Position numbers and translations under genes: made by a program | Origin: Saonia flava | GTDB lineage: Bacteria; Bacteroidota; Bacteroidia; Flavobacteriales; Flavobacteriaceae | Direction: 5' to 3' | Assembly: GCF_011927795.1 (NCBI RefSeq) | Contig: NZ_JAATJJ010000001.1 | Coordinates: forward strand, 1,985,062-2,049,061 | DNA: 64,000 nt | The notes under the pieces: generated by a model | Database searches by the model: none | Seen by the model: only the letters and a program-made list of their open reading frames with translations | What the model was told of the DNA's origin: nothing | In this document: in pieces, positions 27,701-35,760 of the stretch | Numbering within the stretch: the first letter of the stretch is position 1 | Layout of the letters: the number at the start of each line of letters is the position of its first letter

Positions 27701-27908
27701 TATCAAAGATGGGAATATACTGCGACCGGATCGAGTTGTTTTTGAAAATAAGAACGCAACGGTAATTGATTATAAAACTGGTTTAAAAAACCCGAAGTAC
27801 AAACAACAACTGTATTCATATTCAGATGCCTTGGAAGATATGGGGTTTTATGTTGAAAATAAGATTATTGTCTATATTAATGATACAATTACACCAGAAT
27901 TCATTTGA
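24768..27908 (+). CDS. addA: UvrD-type helicase-nuclease, AddA/RecB-like
   Basis: It has 1046 residues. Superfamily 1A helicase motifs run in order: Walker A ASAGSGKT (13-20), ITFTNKAVNEMK, DEFQDTSQMQWE (about 393), VGDAKQAIYRWRGG, LPSNYRSH, SVHKAKGLEFP and VALTRA. A C-terminal PD-(D/E)XK nuclease is shown by IDYKTG with Asp1001. With the AddB-like protein encoded downstream it should process double-strand breaks for RecA loading. No methionine lies between the start and Walker A, so the start is fixed close to this position. Confidence 0.9.
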   Translation: MHVQKSSYKIYNASAGSGKTYTLVKEYLKIVFSSKNNWAYQHILAITFTNKAVNEMKGRILESLHSFSKISDFTNAPSLFKDLQHELGIDPDELKKKSKSILKDILHNYAFFDISTIDKFTHRLIRTFAKDLNLPQNFEVVMDTELLLAEAVDRLISKAGEDKELTKILIDFTLEKIDDDKSWDVSFDLNKIGKLLFDETHAPHLDRLKNKSIDDFLDLQKRLKDKILSQQRECAQNAKTILQSIENSGLEYGDFTRKTLPNHFLKLTNNIFDYQKLYTNKLEENLIEGAIYNKTLDSGKKEVIDQLLPQLLETYLIIKNSISEIALLKNAYGNVVPLTVLNAIQKEIREIEEERNQMHISAFNTIISKEIKNQPAPFIYERLGEKYRHYFIDEFQDTSQMQWENLIPLVGNALEGENIKAEKGSLFLVGDAKQAIYRWRGGKAEQFLNLITLKSNPFVIEPETQNLPSNYRSHKEIVEFNNGFFTHISSFLNNEIFKSLFIEGNKQNYNSKEKGFVQLSFLEGRPEENDDVLYCNEVLNTVYSILEKKYEYRDICILVRENKKGVFLADFLVQNGIPIISTDSLLLVSSKKVQFLINLLRYFVNPENLSNAYSLLYYLAPDNENKHEYIDQHLSSLEVLLLDFYDFSLERIKQTSVYDGLEYAIKQFSLINGSNAHITYLLDNVLDVEQKEGTGIHTFLAFWDKKGEKLSIPAPENINAVQIMSVHKAKGLEFPIVIFPFANSDIYSRKRGKDKKIWFRPNSNYTNGFEELLLTKKQEMEHYNDVSKELYIDEQTKLELDAFNVLYVALTRAIKSLYIITMKDLSSKGDYKTDYYSGLFIDYLIHKGLWDSQNNIYKFGIQEAAIIEEQSKNQEQSIKYQYTFKERPSFNILTKSGVLWGTNRENALSKGNTLHHIMGHIETIKDVDKAFDSLVQNGDITEEEINFLKNQVFQIIHHPLLSPYYDIGVLVKNETDIIIKDGNILRPDRVVFENKNATVIDYKTGLKNPKYKQQLYSYSDALEDMGFYVENKIIVYINDTITPEFI

Positions 27909-28046
27909 TTTTCTTCATCAATATAATTGATTCAACATTCACCCCTGATTCAATATTCGACAATGTTTTATGATAATAAAAGAGAAAAAATCGTTTAAAT
28001 GCATCTTTTTTAGTATGAAATGCGTTAAAAAAAATGGGAAATTGAT

Positions 28047-28077
28047 TTTGTTAATAATATTTAACAACTTACATTTG
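28047..28077 (+). promoter_or_regulatory. Consensus promoter of the OmpA gene
   Basis: TTTG, exactly 19 nt and TACATTTG form a perfect match to the Bacteroidota consensus. A transcript would carry a leader of about 30 nt rich in A and T before the start codon. Confidence 0.8.
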
Positions 28078-28112
28078 CAGCTAATAAACACTTAAAACTT
28101 AAATTTTTAAAC

Positions 28113-29453
28113 ATGAAACATCTTAGCAAATTATTAGTTGTTGCCTTACTTCTTGTAGGTTTTAGCAACGTACAAGCGCAAGACGAAAACAACCCATGGC
28201 AGATTAGCTTTGGTGTAAACGCAGTGGACGTTTATCCTACGAGTGATGTTAGTTCTTTTGGTAATGAGTTCTTTAATGCAACTGACCACTGGAATATCTT
28301 GCCATCTATTTCTTATGTTGGCTTATCTAAGTCTGTAGGTGATGGGTTTTCTGTAGGCGCTAGAGGTTCTTTAAACAGAATCAGCAAATGGGGCGATGTT
28401 GCAGTAGATGATTTATCATACTATGCCGTAGATGGTACCATTAAATACAATCTTCTAAAAAACACTGTAGTTGATCCATTTATTGAAATTGGTGGTGGTT
28501 ACACTTGGATTGATGAAGTTGGTGCCGGTACTGTAAACGGTGGTGTAGGTCTTAACTTCTGGTTTTCAGAAAACATGGGTCTTACCTTACAAACTCAATA
28601 CAAACATGCATTTGAGGACTATTTAGCTCCTCACTTCCAACACTTGGCTGGTCTTGCTATCAAATTTGGTGGTACTGATACAGATGGTGATGGTATTTAT
28701 GACAAAGATGATGCTTGTCCAGAAGTTGCTGGTCTAGAAGCTTTCAACGGTTGTCCAGATGCTGACGGTGATGGTATTGAAGACAGCAAAGATGCTTGTC
28801 CAAATGCTGCAGGTTCAAAAGAAATGAACGGTTGTCCAGATGCTGACGGTGATGGTATTGCTGATAAAGATGATGCTTGTCCTAGCGAAGCTGGTTTGGC
28901 TGCCTTAGCTGGTTGTCCAGATGCTGACGGTGACGGCGTTGCTGATAAAGATGATGCTTGTCCTAGCGAAGCTGGTCCAGCTGAAAACAAAGGTTGTCCT
29001 TGGCCAGATGCTGACGGTGACGGAGTATTGGATAAAGATGATGCTTGTCCAGATGTTGCTGGTACTGTTGCCAACAAAGGTTGTCCAGAAGTAACTGAAG
29101 AAGTTCAAAAGCAATTGAATGATTATGCAAGAACTATCTTGTTTGATACTGGTAAATCTTCTATCAAAGCTGAGTCTACTTCAGTAATGGTTGATATCAT
29201 CCAAATCTTAAGCGAGTATCCAACTGCTAAGTTTACTGTTGAAGGACATACTGATAGTGTTGGTAGTGCATCATTGAACCAGAAATTATCTGATTCTAGA
29301 GCCAATTCAGTTAGAGATTTCTTGATTAATGAAGGAATTTCTGCTGATAGATTGACTGCCATTGGATATGGTAAAGACAAGCCAATCGCTACAAATAATA
29401 CAAGAGCTGGTAGGGCTCAAAACAGAAGGGTAGAAATCAACTTGATTAAATAA
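28113..29453 (+). CDS. OmpA-family outer-membrane protein with TSP3 repeats
   Basis: It has 446 residues: signal peptide ending near NVQAQ (residue 23), an eight-stranded-type beta barrel over about residues 24-185, five calcium-binding thrombospondin type 3 repeats, and a C-terminal OmpA peptidoglycan-binding domain with [10 protein letters not shown] and [13 protein letters not shown]. It would anchor the outer membrane to peptidoglycan and is probably abundant, given its perfect promoter and strong terminator. It sits between the addA-like and addB-like genes. Confidence 0.93.
   Translation: MKHLSKLLVVALLLVGFSNVQAQDENNPWQISFGVNAVDVYPTSDVSSFGNEFFNATDHWNILPSISYVGLSKSVGDGFSVGARGSLNRISKWGDVAVDDLSYYAVDGTIKYNLLKNTVVDPFIEIGGGYTWIDEVGAGTVNGGVGLNFWFSENMGLTLQTQYKHAFEDYLAPHFQHLAGLAIKFGGTDTDGDGIYDKDDACPEVAGLEAFNGCPDADGDGIEDSKDACPNAAGSKEMNGCPDADGDGIADKDDACPSEAGLAALAGCPDADGDGVADKDDACPSEAGPAENKGCPWPDADGDGVLDKDDACPDVAGTVANKGCPEVTEEVQKQLNDYARTILFDTGKSSIKAESTSVMVDIIQILSEYPTAKFTVEGHTDSVGSASLNQKLSDSRANSVRDFLINEGISADRLTAIGYGKDKPIATNNTRAGRAQNRRVEINLIK
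28677..29090 (+). repeat. TSP3 repeats inside the OmpA gene
   Basis: Five tandem units each read D-x-D-G-D-G followed by DACP, for example [15 protein letters not shown]. The DNA of units 2-5 is nearly identical over long stretches, suggesting recent duplication or gene conversion. The unit number may vary between strains. Confidence 0.9.
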
Positions 29454-29480
29454 ATCAAGTAAAACCTTTTTAATAAAATT

Positions 29481-29511
29481 AAAAGCTCCGCATAATGCGG
29501 AGCTTTTTTTA
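29481..29511 (+). terminator. Terminator after the OmpA gene
   Basis: AGCTCCGCA and TGCGGAGCT pair perfectly across a three-base loop and are flanked by four As and seven Ts. It lies ten bases before the AddB-like start codon. Confidence 0.9.
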
Positions 29512-29520
29512 TTTTTACCC

Positions 29521-32232
29521 ATGCAAAGTTTTTTAGAAGAGGTAATAAGTAATATATGGGCCAAATACAAAAGCTTTGATAATGTAGTATTTATTCTTCC
29601 CAGTAAGCGCGCTGGTACTTTCCTAAAAAACAACTTGGCCAAAACGGCCAAGAAAACTTTTTTTTCTCCAAAGATATACTCCATTGAAAGTTTTGTGGAA
29701 AAGGTGTCTGGAATTTCGTATGCTTCCAATACACAACAACTCTTTGAGCTTTATAATAGTTATTTAAAAACATATAATGGTGAAAAAGATGAGTTCCATT
29801 CTTTTTCCAAATGGGGACAAACTCTTCTCCAAGATATTAATGAGATAGATCGCTATTTAGTTAACCCCCAACAAATATTCTCTTACCTATATGCCATTAA
29901 AGAATTGGATTATTGGGATAAAACAAAAATGATGAAAGCATACATTCATTTTTGGAAAAATTTGGAGCAACTGTATACCCATTTTAATTCAAATCTAATA
30001 GATAAAGGAATTGGGCATCAAGGATTGGTCTATAGAAAAGCCACCGCCAATATAGAAGACTATATTGCCGTAAATAGTAAACAGCATATATTTATAGGGT
30101 TTAATGCATTGAACAAAGCAGAAGACTACATTATACAAAAAATCCTTGAATATGGCATTGGAGATATTTATTGGGATATTGATTCCTATTTTCTAGAAGA
30201 TCCTATCCATGATGCGGGTTATTTTATTAGACAACACAAAAAGAATTGGCCTTACTTTAGAGATAATCCTTTAAAAGGCTTCAGCAATATTTACCTTTCC
30301 CAAAAAAATATCCAAGTTATAGGAGTTCCCAAAAGTGTTTCGCAAGCAAAATATGTTGGTGGGCTTCTAAAAGATTTAAAAGAAAAAGATGGAGATTATA
30401 TAAAAAATACCGCAGTAATATTAGGTGATGAAACCTTATTAAATCCAATTATCAATTCAATTCCAAAAGAAATTGAAGGCATAAACATTACAATGGGATA
30501 TCCGCTACATAAAACACCAGTGGCGAGTTTGTTTTCCCAATTATTTGAACTCTATATAAGTACTAGTTCCAAAGGGTGGTATTTTAAAAATGTTATAGAT
30601 GTTCTCTCCCATCCCTATGTTCAGATTCTACTATCTGTTGACGAGGAAAATTCCTCTTCCAAAATCAGCGAGGAAATAATCAAAAAAAATTGGGTCCATA
30701 TTAACCTTCATAAAATGGGATTGGCATCACAAAAAAAGTCCAGCCCCCTATCGCTTTTATTTTACAAAAATCCAGACTCACCAATTGAATTTGTTGAGAA
30801 GAGCTTGCGCCTTATTGAAGGAATTAAAAACGTTTTTATTGAAAAAGGAAATTCTTTGGGTCTTGAATACCTGTACCGGTTTAATAGACTGTTCAATCAG
30901 TTAGATGAAGTTATTAAAAAACACTCATTTATTAAAGATTTAAAAACACTGTATGGGCTATACCAAGAACTTATTTCATCAGAAACTTTGGACTTTCAGG
31001 GAGAGCCATTAAAAGGTTTACAAGTAATGGGTATGTTAGAAAGTAGAAACTTGGACTTTGAAACAGTTATCATTACCTCGGTAAATGAAGGTATTTTACC
31101 CTCAGGAAAATCAAACAACTCTTTTATCCCCTTTGATGTTAAAAAGGAATATGACCTGCCAACCTATAAAGAAAAGGACGCTGTTTACACCTACCACTTC
31201 TATAGGCTGTTGCATAGAGCAAAAAATGTATATATACTCTATAATACAGAACCTGATGTCTTGGAAGGGGGAGAAAAAAGTAGGCTCATTACCCAATTAT
31301 TGACTGATGAAAATAAAGCACAGGACATTATCCAAATCATTGCATCACCAGAAATACAGGCCGTTTCCAAAAATTTAGAGCAAGTCCAAAAGGGCGAAAA
31401 CTTGATCAATGAAATAAAAAAATTAGCATCCAAAGGATTTTCTCCCTCATCTCTTTCCAATTACATTAGAAACCCAATTGATTTTTATAAACAAAGTATT
31501 CTTAAGATTAATGATGTTTTGGAGGTAGAAGAAAATGTAGCTGCCAATACATTCGGTACAATAGTCCATGACACTTTAGAGGAATTATATATGCCATTTG
31601 TTGGTTCTTTTTTGACCCAGGAAAACCTAATGGCCATAAAAACATCTATACCAAAAATTGTAACCTCTAATTTTAAAAAAACCTATTCCGATGGTGATAT
31701 AACAAGTGGAAAAAATCTCATTGCATATAATGTTGTTCTAAAGTATATAGAAACATTTATACAAATGGAAATACATGAGGTGAAAAATCATCAAATCAAA
31801 ATAATAGGACTGGAAGAAAAACTAGAGGTAAAACTAAATATTGCAGAACTAGATTTCCCTGTAATATTAAAAGGAAAACTAGACCGAATTGATGAAAAAG
31901 ACGGGGTCATAAGAATTATTGATTACAAAACAGGAAAGGTTGAGGCGCGGGATGTTAAACTAACTGATTGGGAAGGATTAAATAATGATTACAAAAAAAA
32001 CAAGGCTTTTCAACTATTATGCTACGCCTTGATGTATAATGAAAAAGAATCTTTTCAAACGATAGAGGCAGGAATCTATTCTTTTAAAAACTTAAAAAGC
32101 GGTCTACTAAAGTTTAAAGCTGAAAATGCTTATATCAATGAAGAAACCCTAACTAACTTTAAAGCCTCTTTAAAAGAACTCATACTGGAAATATGTAATC
32201 CAGAAATTTCCTTTCTTGAAAAAGAACTATGA
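29521..32232 (+). CDS. addB: AddB-like PD-(D/E)XK nuclease
   Basis: It has 903 residues. The N-terminus (FILPSKRAGTFLKNNL) is that of the AddB inactive-helicase fold. The C-terminal nuclease domain shows SLSNYIRNPIDFY, GTIVHDTLEELY, IRIIDYKTGKVEA (Asp801) and a QLLCYALMY helix. The cysteine usually found before the conserved Pro-Phe in iron-sulfur AddB proteins is Asn here, so the Fe-S staple appears absent. It should pair with the AddA-like protein. Its stop directly abuts the stop of the convergent dehydrogenase gene. Confidence 0.82.
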   Translation: MQSFLEEVISNIWAKYKSFDNVVFILPSKRAGTFLKNNLAKTAKKTFFSPKIYSIESFVEKVSGISYASNTQQLFELYNSYLKTYNGEKDEFHSFSKWGQTLLQDINEIDRYLVNPQQIFSYLYAIKELDYWDKTKMMKAYIHFWKNLEQLYTHFNSNLIDKGIGHQGLVYRKATANIEDYIAVNSKQHIFIGFNALNKAEDYIIQKILEYGIGDIYWDIDSYFLEDPIHDAGYFIRQHKKNWPYFRDNPLKGFSNIYLSQKNIQVIGVPKSVSQAKYVGGLLKDLKEKDGDYIKNTAVILGDETLLNPIINSIPKEIEGINITMGYPLHKTPVASLFSQLFELYISTSSKGWYFKNVIDVLSHPYVQILLSVDEENSSSKISEEIIKKNWVHINLHKMGLASQKKSSPLSLLFYKNPDSPIEFVEKSLRLIEGIKNVFIEKGNSLGLEYLYRFNRLFNQLDEVIKKHSFIKDLKTLYGLYQELISSETLDFQGEPLKGLQVMGMLESRNLDFETVIITSVNEGILPSGKSNNSFIPFDVKKEYDLPTYKEKDAVYTYHFYRLLHRAKNVYILYNTEPDVLEGGEKSRLITQLLTDENKAQDIIQIIASPEIQAVSKNLEQVQKGENLINEIKKLASKGFSPSSLSNYIRNPIDFYKQSILKINDVLEVEENVAANTFGTIVHDTLEELYMPFVGSFLTQENLMAIKTSIPKIVTSNFKKTYSDGDITSGKNLIAYNVVLKYIETFIQMEIHEVKNHQIKIIGLEEKLEVKLNIAELDFPVILKGKLDRIDEKDGVIRIIDYKTGKVEARDVKLTDWEGLNNDYKKNKAFQLLCYALMYNEKESFQTIEAGIYSFKNLKSGLLKFKAENAYINEETLTNFKASLKELILEICNPEISFLEKEL

Positions 32233-32943
32233 TTACTTTAAATCTGGCCTTGTGGGTCTTACTTCAATTTTACTGGGCAATGCTCTTGGGTGCATTTTAA
32301 GCAAATCCAAAACCAAATCACCAATATCTTCTGGCTGTATTTTCCATGCATCCGCATCAGAAGGCACATGGTCATTAAAATGGGTGGCAACTGACCCTGG
32401 CATAATAGTAGACACTTTTATTCCATATTTTCTTAAATCCAACATAACTGCTTGGGTAAACCCTACTACACCAAACTTGGTGGCATTGTATCCCGCTGCA
32501 GTTGGAAAAAAATTAGTGCCAGCCAAACTTGCCAAGGTTATGTAATAACCTTTGGACTTTTTCAATGCCTTTACCGAAGCTTTTAACGTGTGGAAAACAC
32601 CATTAAGATTAGTATCTATCATTTGGTGCCAATCTTCAAAGGAAAGCTCATCAATTGGGGCAAAATGACCCACGCCAGCATTTGCCAAGACTACATCCAA
32701 GTGTCCCCATTTATCCATAATTGTCTTTATGGCCTTATTTTCATCTTCACTATTTGTTACATCAGAAGTAATTCCTAGGACATTGTCTCCAGCATTCAAG
32801 TATTTTATTGCCTCTTCCAAAGCTTTTGCACTTCTTCCGCTTATGGCAACTTTCATTCCCGCTTCCAATAATTTTCTTGCAACGCCCAGCCCAATTCCTT
32901 TAGAACCACCCGTAATATATACTACTTTGTCTTTTAAGTCCAT
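32233..32943 (-). CDS. Short-chain dehydrogenase/reductase
   Basis: It has 236 residues with TGGSKGIG near the N-terminus, NAGVGHF, a catalytic Ser in ITLASLAG and the YxxxK motif in YNATKFGVVG. GRSAKAL after beta-2 suggests NADP(H). It is related only in family to the dehydrogenase at the left of the window. The substrate is unknown. Confidence 0.87.
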   Translation of the reverse strand: MDLKDKVVYITGGSKGIGLGVARKLLEAGMKVAISGRSAKALEEAIKYLNAGDNVLGITSDVTNSEDENKAIKTIMDKWGHLDVVLANAGVGHFAPIDELSFEDWHQMIDTNLNGVFHTLKASVKALKKSKGYYITLASLAGTNFFPTAAGYNATKFGVVGFTQAVMLDLRKYGIKVSTIMPGSVATHFNDHVPSDADAWKIQPEDIGDLVLDLLKMHPRALPSKIEVRPTRPDLK

Positions 32944-33040
32944 TCCTATATATTATTTTAATACCCATTTAAAACCTTTCCTTTTGTAGTCCTTCATCCA
33001 TACTACAACCATAAAATTAAACATCTATACTTACAAAACC

Positions 33041-33083
33041 TGATATTAATCATGTTTTATCTCAACAGCTTTTAAAACCTTTG
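33041..33083 (+). promoter_or_regulatory. FNR-like box and -7 element before the cco operon
   Basis: TGAT-ATTA-ATCA (first 12 bases) is a perfect FNR/CRP-type palindrome. After 23 bases comes AACCTTTG (one mismatch to TAnnTTTG), 11 bases before the start codon. The box centre would be near -41.5, the class II activator position. The same geometry recurs at three other promoters in this window. Confidence 0.75.
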
Positions 33084-33094
33084 CCATTGGTATA

Positions 33095-35482
33095 ATGAGC
33101 AAATTTATGGATTCGTTAAAATGCTACCATTGTGGCGATGAATGTGGAACTCCCCCTGTTCATTTTGATAACAAAGATTTCTGTTGCAATGGCTGTAAAA
33201 CTGTTTATGAGATTTTTTCCAGCAATGACCTTTCCTATTATTATGACTTGCAAACCTCCGCAGGGACCACGCCAAATTTGGTTGAAGGAAAATATAATTT
33301 TCTTGATGATGATTCTATCATTGAAAAATTGGTGGAGTTTAATGATGGAAACCTTCAAATAATTAATCTTTATATCCCGCACATTCATTGTAGTTCCTGT
33401 ATATGGGTTTTGGAGAACCTTAATAAACTACATGGCTCCGTGGTAAGTTCATATGTAGATTTTCCCAAAAAGACCGTTCGCATCACCTTTAAGAGCCAAT
33501 ATCTTTCTTTGAAAGAACTAGTAATTTTATTGACAAAAATTGGGTACGAACCCTATATTTCTTTAGATGATTATGGTAAGACTAAAAAAAGGACAGACAA
33601 TAATCTGTTATATAAGGTTGGAGTTGCTGGTTTTGCTTTTGGCAATGTAATGTTCTTATCTTTCCCTGAATACTTTCAAGTAAATGGTTTTTGGATAGAC
33701 CAATACAAAACCTTGTTTCGATGGCTTATGTTTGCCTTTTCCCTGCCTGTAGTTTTTTATGCAGCCCAAGATTATTTCACCTCCGCTTTTAAGGGAATTA
33801 GGTCTAAAATTCTAAATATAGATGTTCCCATTGCACTAGGCATAATTGTTTTATTTATGCGTAGTACTATAGAGATTATATTTGATTGGGGTTCAGGGTT
33901 TTTTGATAGTCTAACGGGTCTTGTTTTTTTTCTACTTCTTGGCAAGTTCTTTCAACAAAAAACCTATTCCTTTCTTTCTTTTGAACGGGATTACAAATCT
34001 TATTTCCCTATTGCCATTACCCGTATCGGCAAAAATGGCAAAGAAGAGAATGCCCAGGTCTATGACATAAAAAAGGGAGACCAATTATTAATTAGAAACC
34101 AAGAATTAATTCCTGTGGATGGTATTCTAATTAGTGGGAATGCTCAAATTGACTATAGTTTTGTTACAGGGGAATCAGAACCTGTTAATTTAAATTCTGG
34201 TGACAAGGTATTCGCTGGAGGAAAACAGCTATCGGGCTCCATAGAAATTGGAGTTCTAAAAACCATTTCACAAAGTTATCTTACCCAGTTATGGAGTAAT
34301 TCGGTTTTTCAAAAAAATAAGTCAGACAATTTCCAAACCTTAACAGATAGCATAGGTAGACGTTTTACGGTTGCAGTGCTTTCCATTGCCATATTGGCCA
34401 CTGGTTTTTGGTTATTTTATGATAGTACTAAGGCCCTCAATGTCTTTACAGCTGTACTTATTATCGCATGTCCCTGTGCTATTGCTTTAGCAGCTCCGTT
34501 TACACTAGGTAATTTGCTTCGCATTTTTGGAAAAAACAAGTTCTACTTAAAGGACACAACCACTATAGAGCAACTGGCACAAATAGATACTGCAATTTTT
34601 GATAAAACAGGAACCATAACAACCTCGAAAAAAAGTACTGTCAGCTATGAAGGCCTAGAGCTAACCTCCGACGAGGAATCTCTTTTAAAAAATACTTTAC
34701 GGGCATCAAATCATCCTCTAAGTAGAACCTTGTACAATATACTCCAGGAACAAGACATTATGACCTTGGACGATTATCAAGAATATCTTGGAAAGGGTAT
34801 TGAAGCTTCTAAAGAATCCTCCCATATAAAAATTGGATCCGCTTCTTTTGTTGGTAAAACCTTGGAAAATAATCTTGAGAAAACCTCAGTACACATAAGT
34901 GCCAACAATATATATAAGGGACGGTTTGTTTTTCAAAATGAATATAGGGAAGGGGTTTCAAGGATCTTTAAATCCATGTCAAAAAAAATGGATGTGTCCA
35001 TCCTATCGGGAGATAACAATGGGGAAAAATCTAGATTGGAATTACTCCTTCCAAAAGGAACACCTCTTTTTTTTAATCAACAACCCGAAGACAAACTTAA
35101 CTTTATTAAATCTCTTCAAAGTCAAGGCAAAAAAGTGATGATGGTCGGTGATGGACTTAATGATGCTGGAGCATTGGCTCAAAGCGATGTTGGTATTGCC
35201 ATATCCGAAAATGTAAATGTGTTCTCCCCTGCGTGCGATGGTATTATGGACGCATCAAAATTTAAAGAACTTTATAAGTATGTTCTCGCTTCTAAAAAAG
35301 CTATGAAAATAATAAAACTAAGCTTTATGCTTTCTTTGGCCTACAACATAGCTGGTCTGTATTTTGCCGTAACTGGACAATTGCAGCCTGTTATTGCAGC
35401 TATTTTAATGCCACTAAGTTCTATAAGTGTTGTTGTATTTACTACGGGTGCTACCAATATTATGGGAAGGAAATTAAAATAA
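33095..35482 (+). CDS. ccoI: Copper P1B-type ATPase for cbb3 oxidase assembly
   Basis: It has 795 residues: a Cys-rich N-terminal domain (CYHCGDECG and FCCNGCKTVY), a metal-binding domain with HIHCSSCIWVLE, eight membrane helices, the CPC metal site at residues 459-461, phosphorylation motif DKTGT at residue 503, and GDGLNDAGAL. It exports copper to build the CuB site of the oxidase (CcoI/FixI role). A methionine at residue 5 is an alternative start. It leads the cco operon, 71 bp before ccoS, under the FNR-like promoter. Confidence 0.92.
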   Translation: MSKFMDSLKCYHCGDECGTPPVHFDNKDFCCNGCKTVYEIFSSNDLSYYYDLQTSAGTTPNLVEGKYNFLDDDSIIEKLVEFNDGNLQIINLYIPHIHCSSCIWVLENLNKLHGSVVSSYVDFPKKTVRITFKSQYLSLKELVILLTKIGYEPYISLDDYGKTKKRTDNNLLYKVGVAGFAFGNVMFLSFPEYFQVNGFWIDQYKTLFRWLMFAFSLPVVFYAAQDYFTSAFKGIRSKILNIDVPIALGIIVLFMRSTIEIIFDWGSGFFDSLTGLVFFLLLGKFFQQKTYSFLSFERDYKSYFPIAITRIGKNGKEENAQVYDIKKGDQLLIRNQELIPVDGILISGNAQIDYSFVTGESEPVNLNSGDKVFAGGKQLSGSIEIGVLKTISQSYLTQLWSNSVFQKNKSDNFQTLTDSIGRRFTVAVLSIAILATGFWLFYDSTKALNVFTAVLIIACPCAIALAAPFTLGNLLRIFGKNKFYLKDTTTIEQLAQIDTAIFDKTGTITTSKKSTVSYEGLELTSDEESLLKNTLRASNHPLSRTLYNILQEQDIMTLDDYQEYLGKGIEASKESSHIKIGSASFVGKTLENNLEKTSVHISANNIYKGRFVFQNEYREGVSRIFKSMSKKMDVSILSGDNNGEKSRLELLLPKGTPLFFNQQPEDKLNFIKSLQSQGKKVMMVGDGLNDAGALAQSDVGIAISENVNVFSPACDGIMDASKFKELYKYVLASKKAMKIIKLSFMLSLAYNIAGLYFAVTGQLQPVIAAILMPLSSISVVVFTTGATNIMGRKLK

Positions 35483-35553
35483 ATAAAAAGCTGACAAATG
35501 TCATATTTTAAGGAAATAGAGGGAGATAATTTTACAAAATAATTAAGGCTGGT

Positions 35554-35742
35554 ATGAGTGTAATATATGTGTTGTTGGCAATTAGCATTGTTGTTGCTGT
35601 CATTTTTTTTGCAGCATTTATTGTGTCCGTAAAAAATGGTCAATATGATGATTCCTATACACCATCTGTACGCATGCTTTTTGAAGACGAATTAGTAAAA
35701 ACAACCACTACAACAAAGAATAAAAAAAATCCAACTAAATAA
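35554..35742 (+). CDS. ccoS: cbb3 oxidase assembly protein CcoS
   Basis: It has 62 residues: one membrane helix (residues 2-25) followed by NGQYDDSYTPSVRMLFED, close to the CcoS signature in which Asp-Asp and Arg are conserved. It is needed for cofactor insertion into the oxidase. It lies between ccoI and the oxidase gene, its normal position. Confidence 0.92.
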   Translation: MSVIYVLLAISIVVAVIFFAAFIVSVKNGQYDDSYTPSVRMLFEDELVKTTTTTKNKKNPTK

Positions 35743-35760
35743 AAGTCAAAAATTATAATT

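Noticed and set aside
28697-29077. Minus-strand frame opposite the TSP3 repeats
   Set aside because: It is a repeat-driven shadow of DADGDG/DACP codons; no start context or family.
32216-32545. Plus-strand frame opposite the SDR gene at the addB end
   Set aside because: The SDR on the other strand has full motifs; this frame has none.
35492-35503. TGACA/TGTCA palindrome between ccoI and ccoS
   Set aside because: Five-base arms with a two-base gap and no clear T-run; too weak for a terminator or an operator call.
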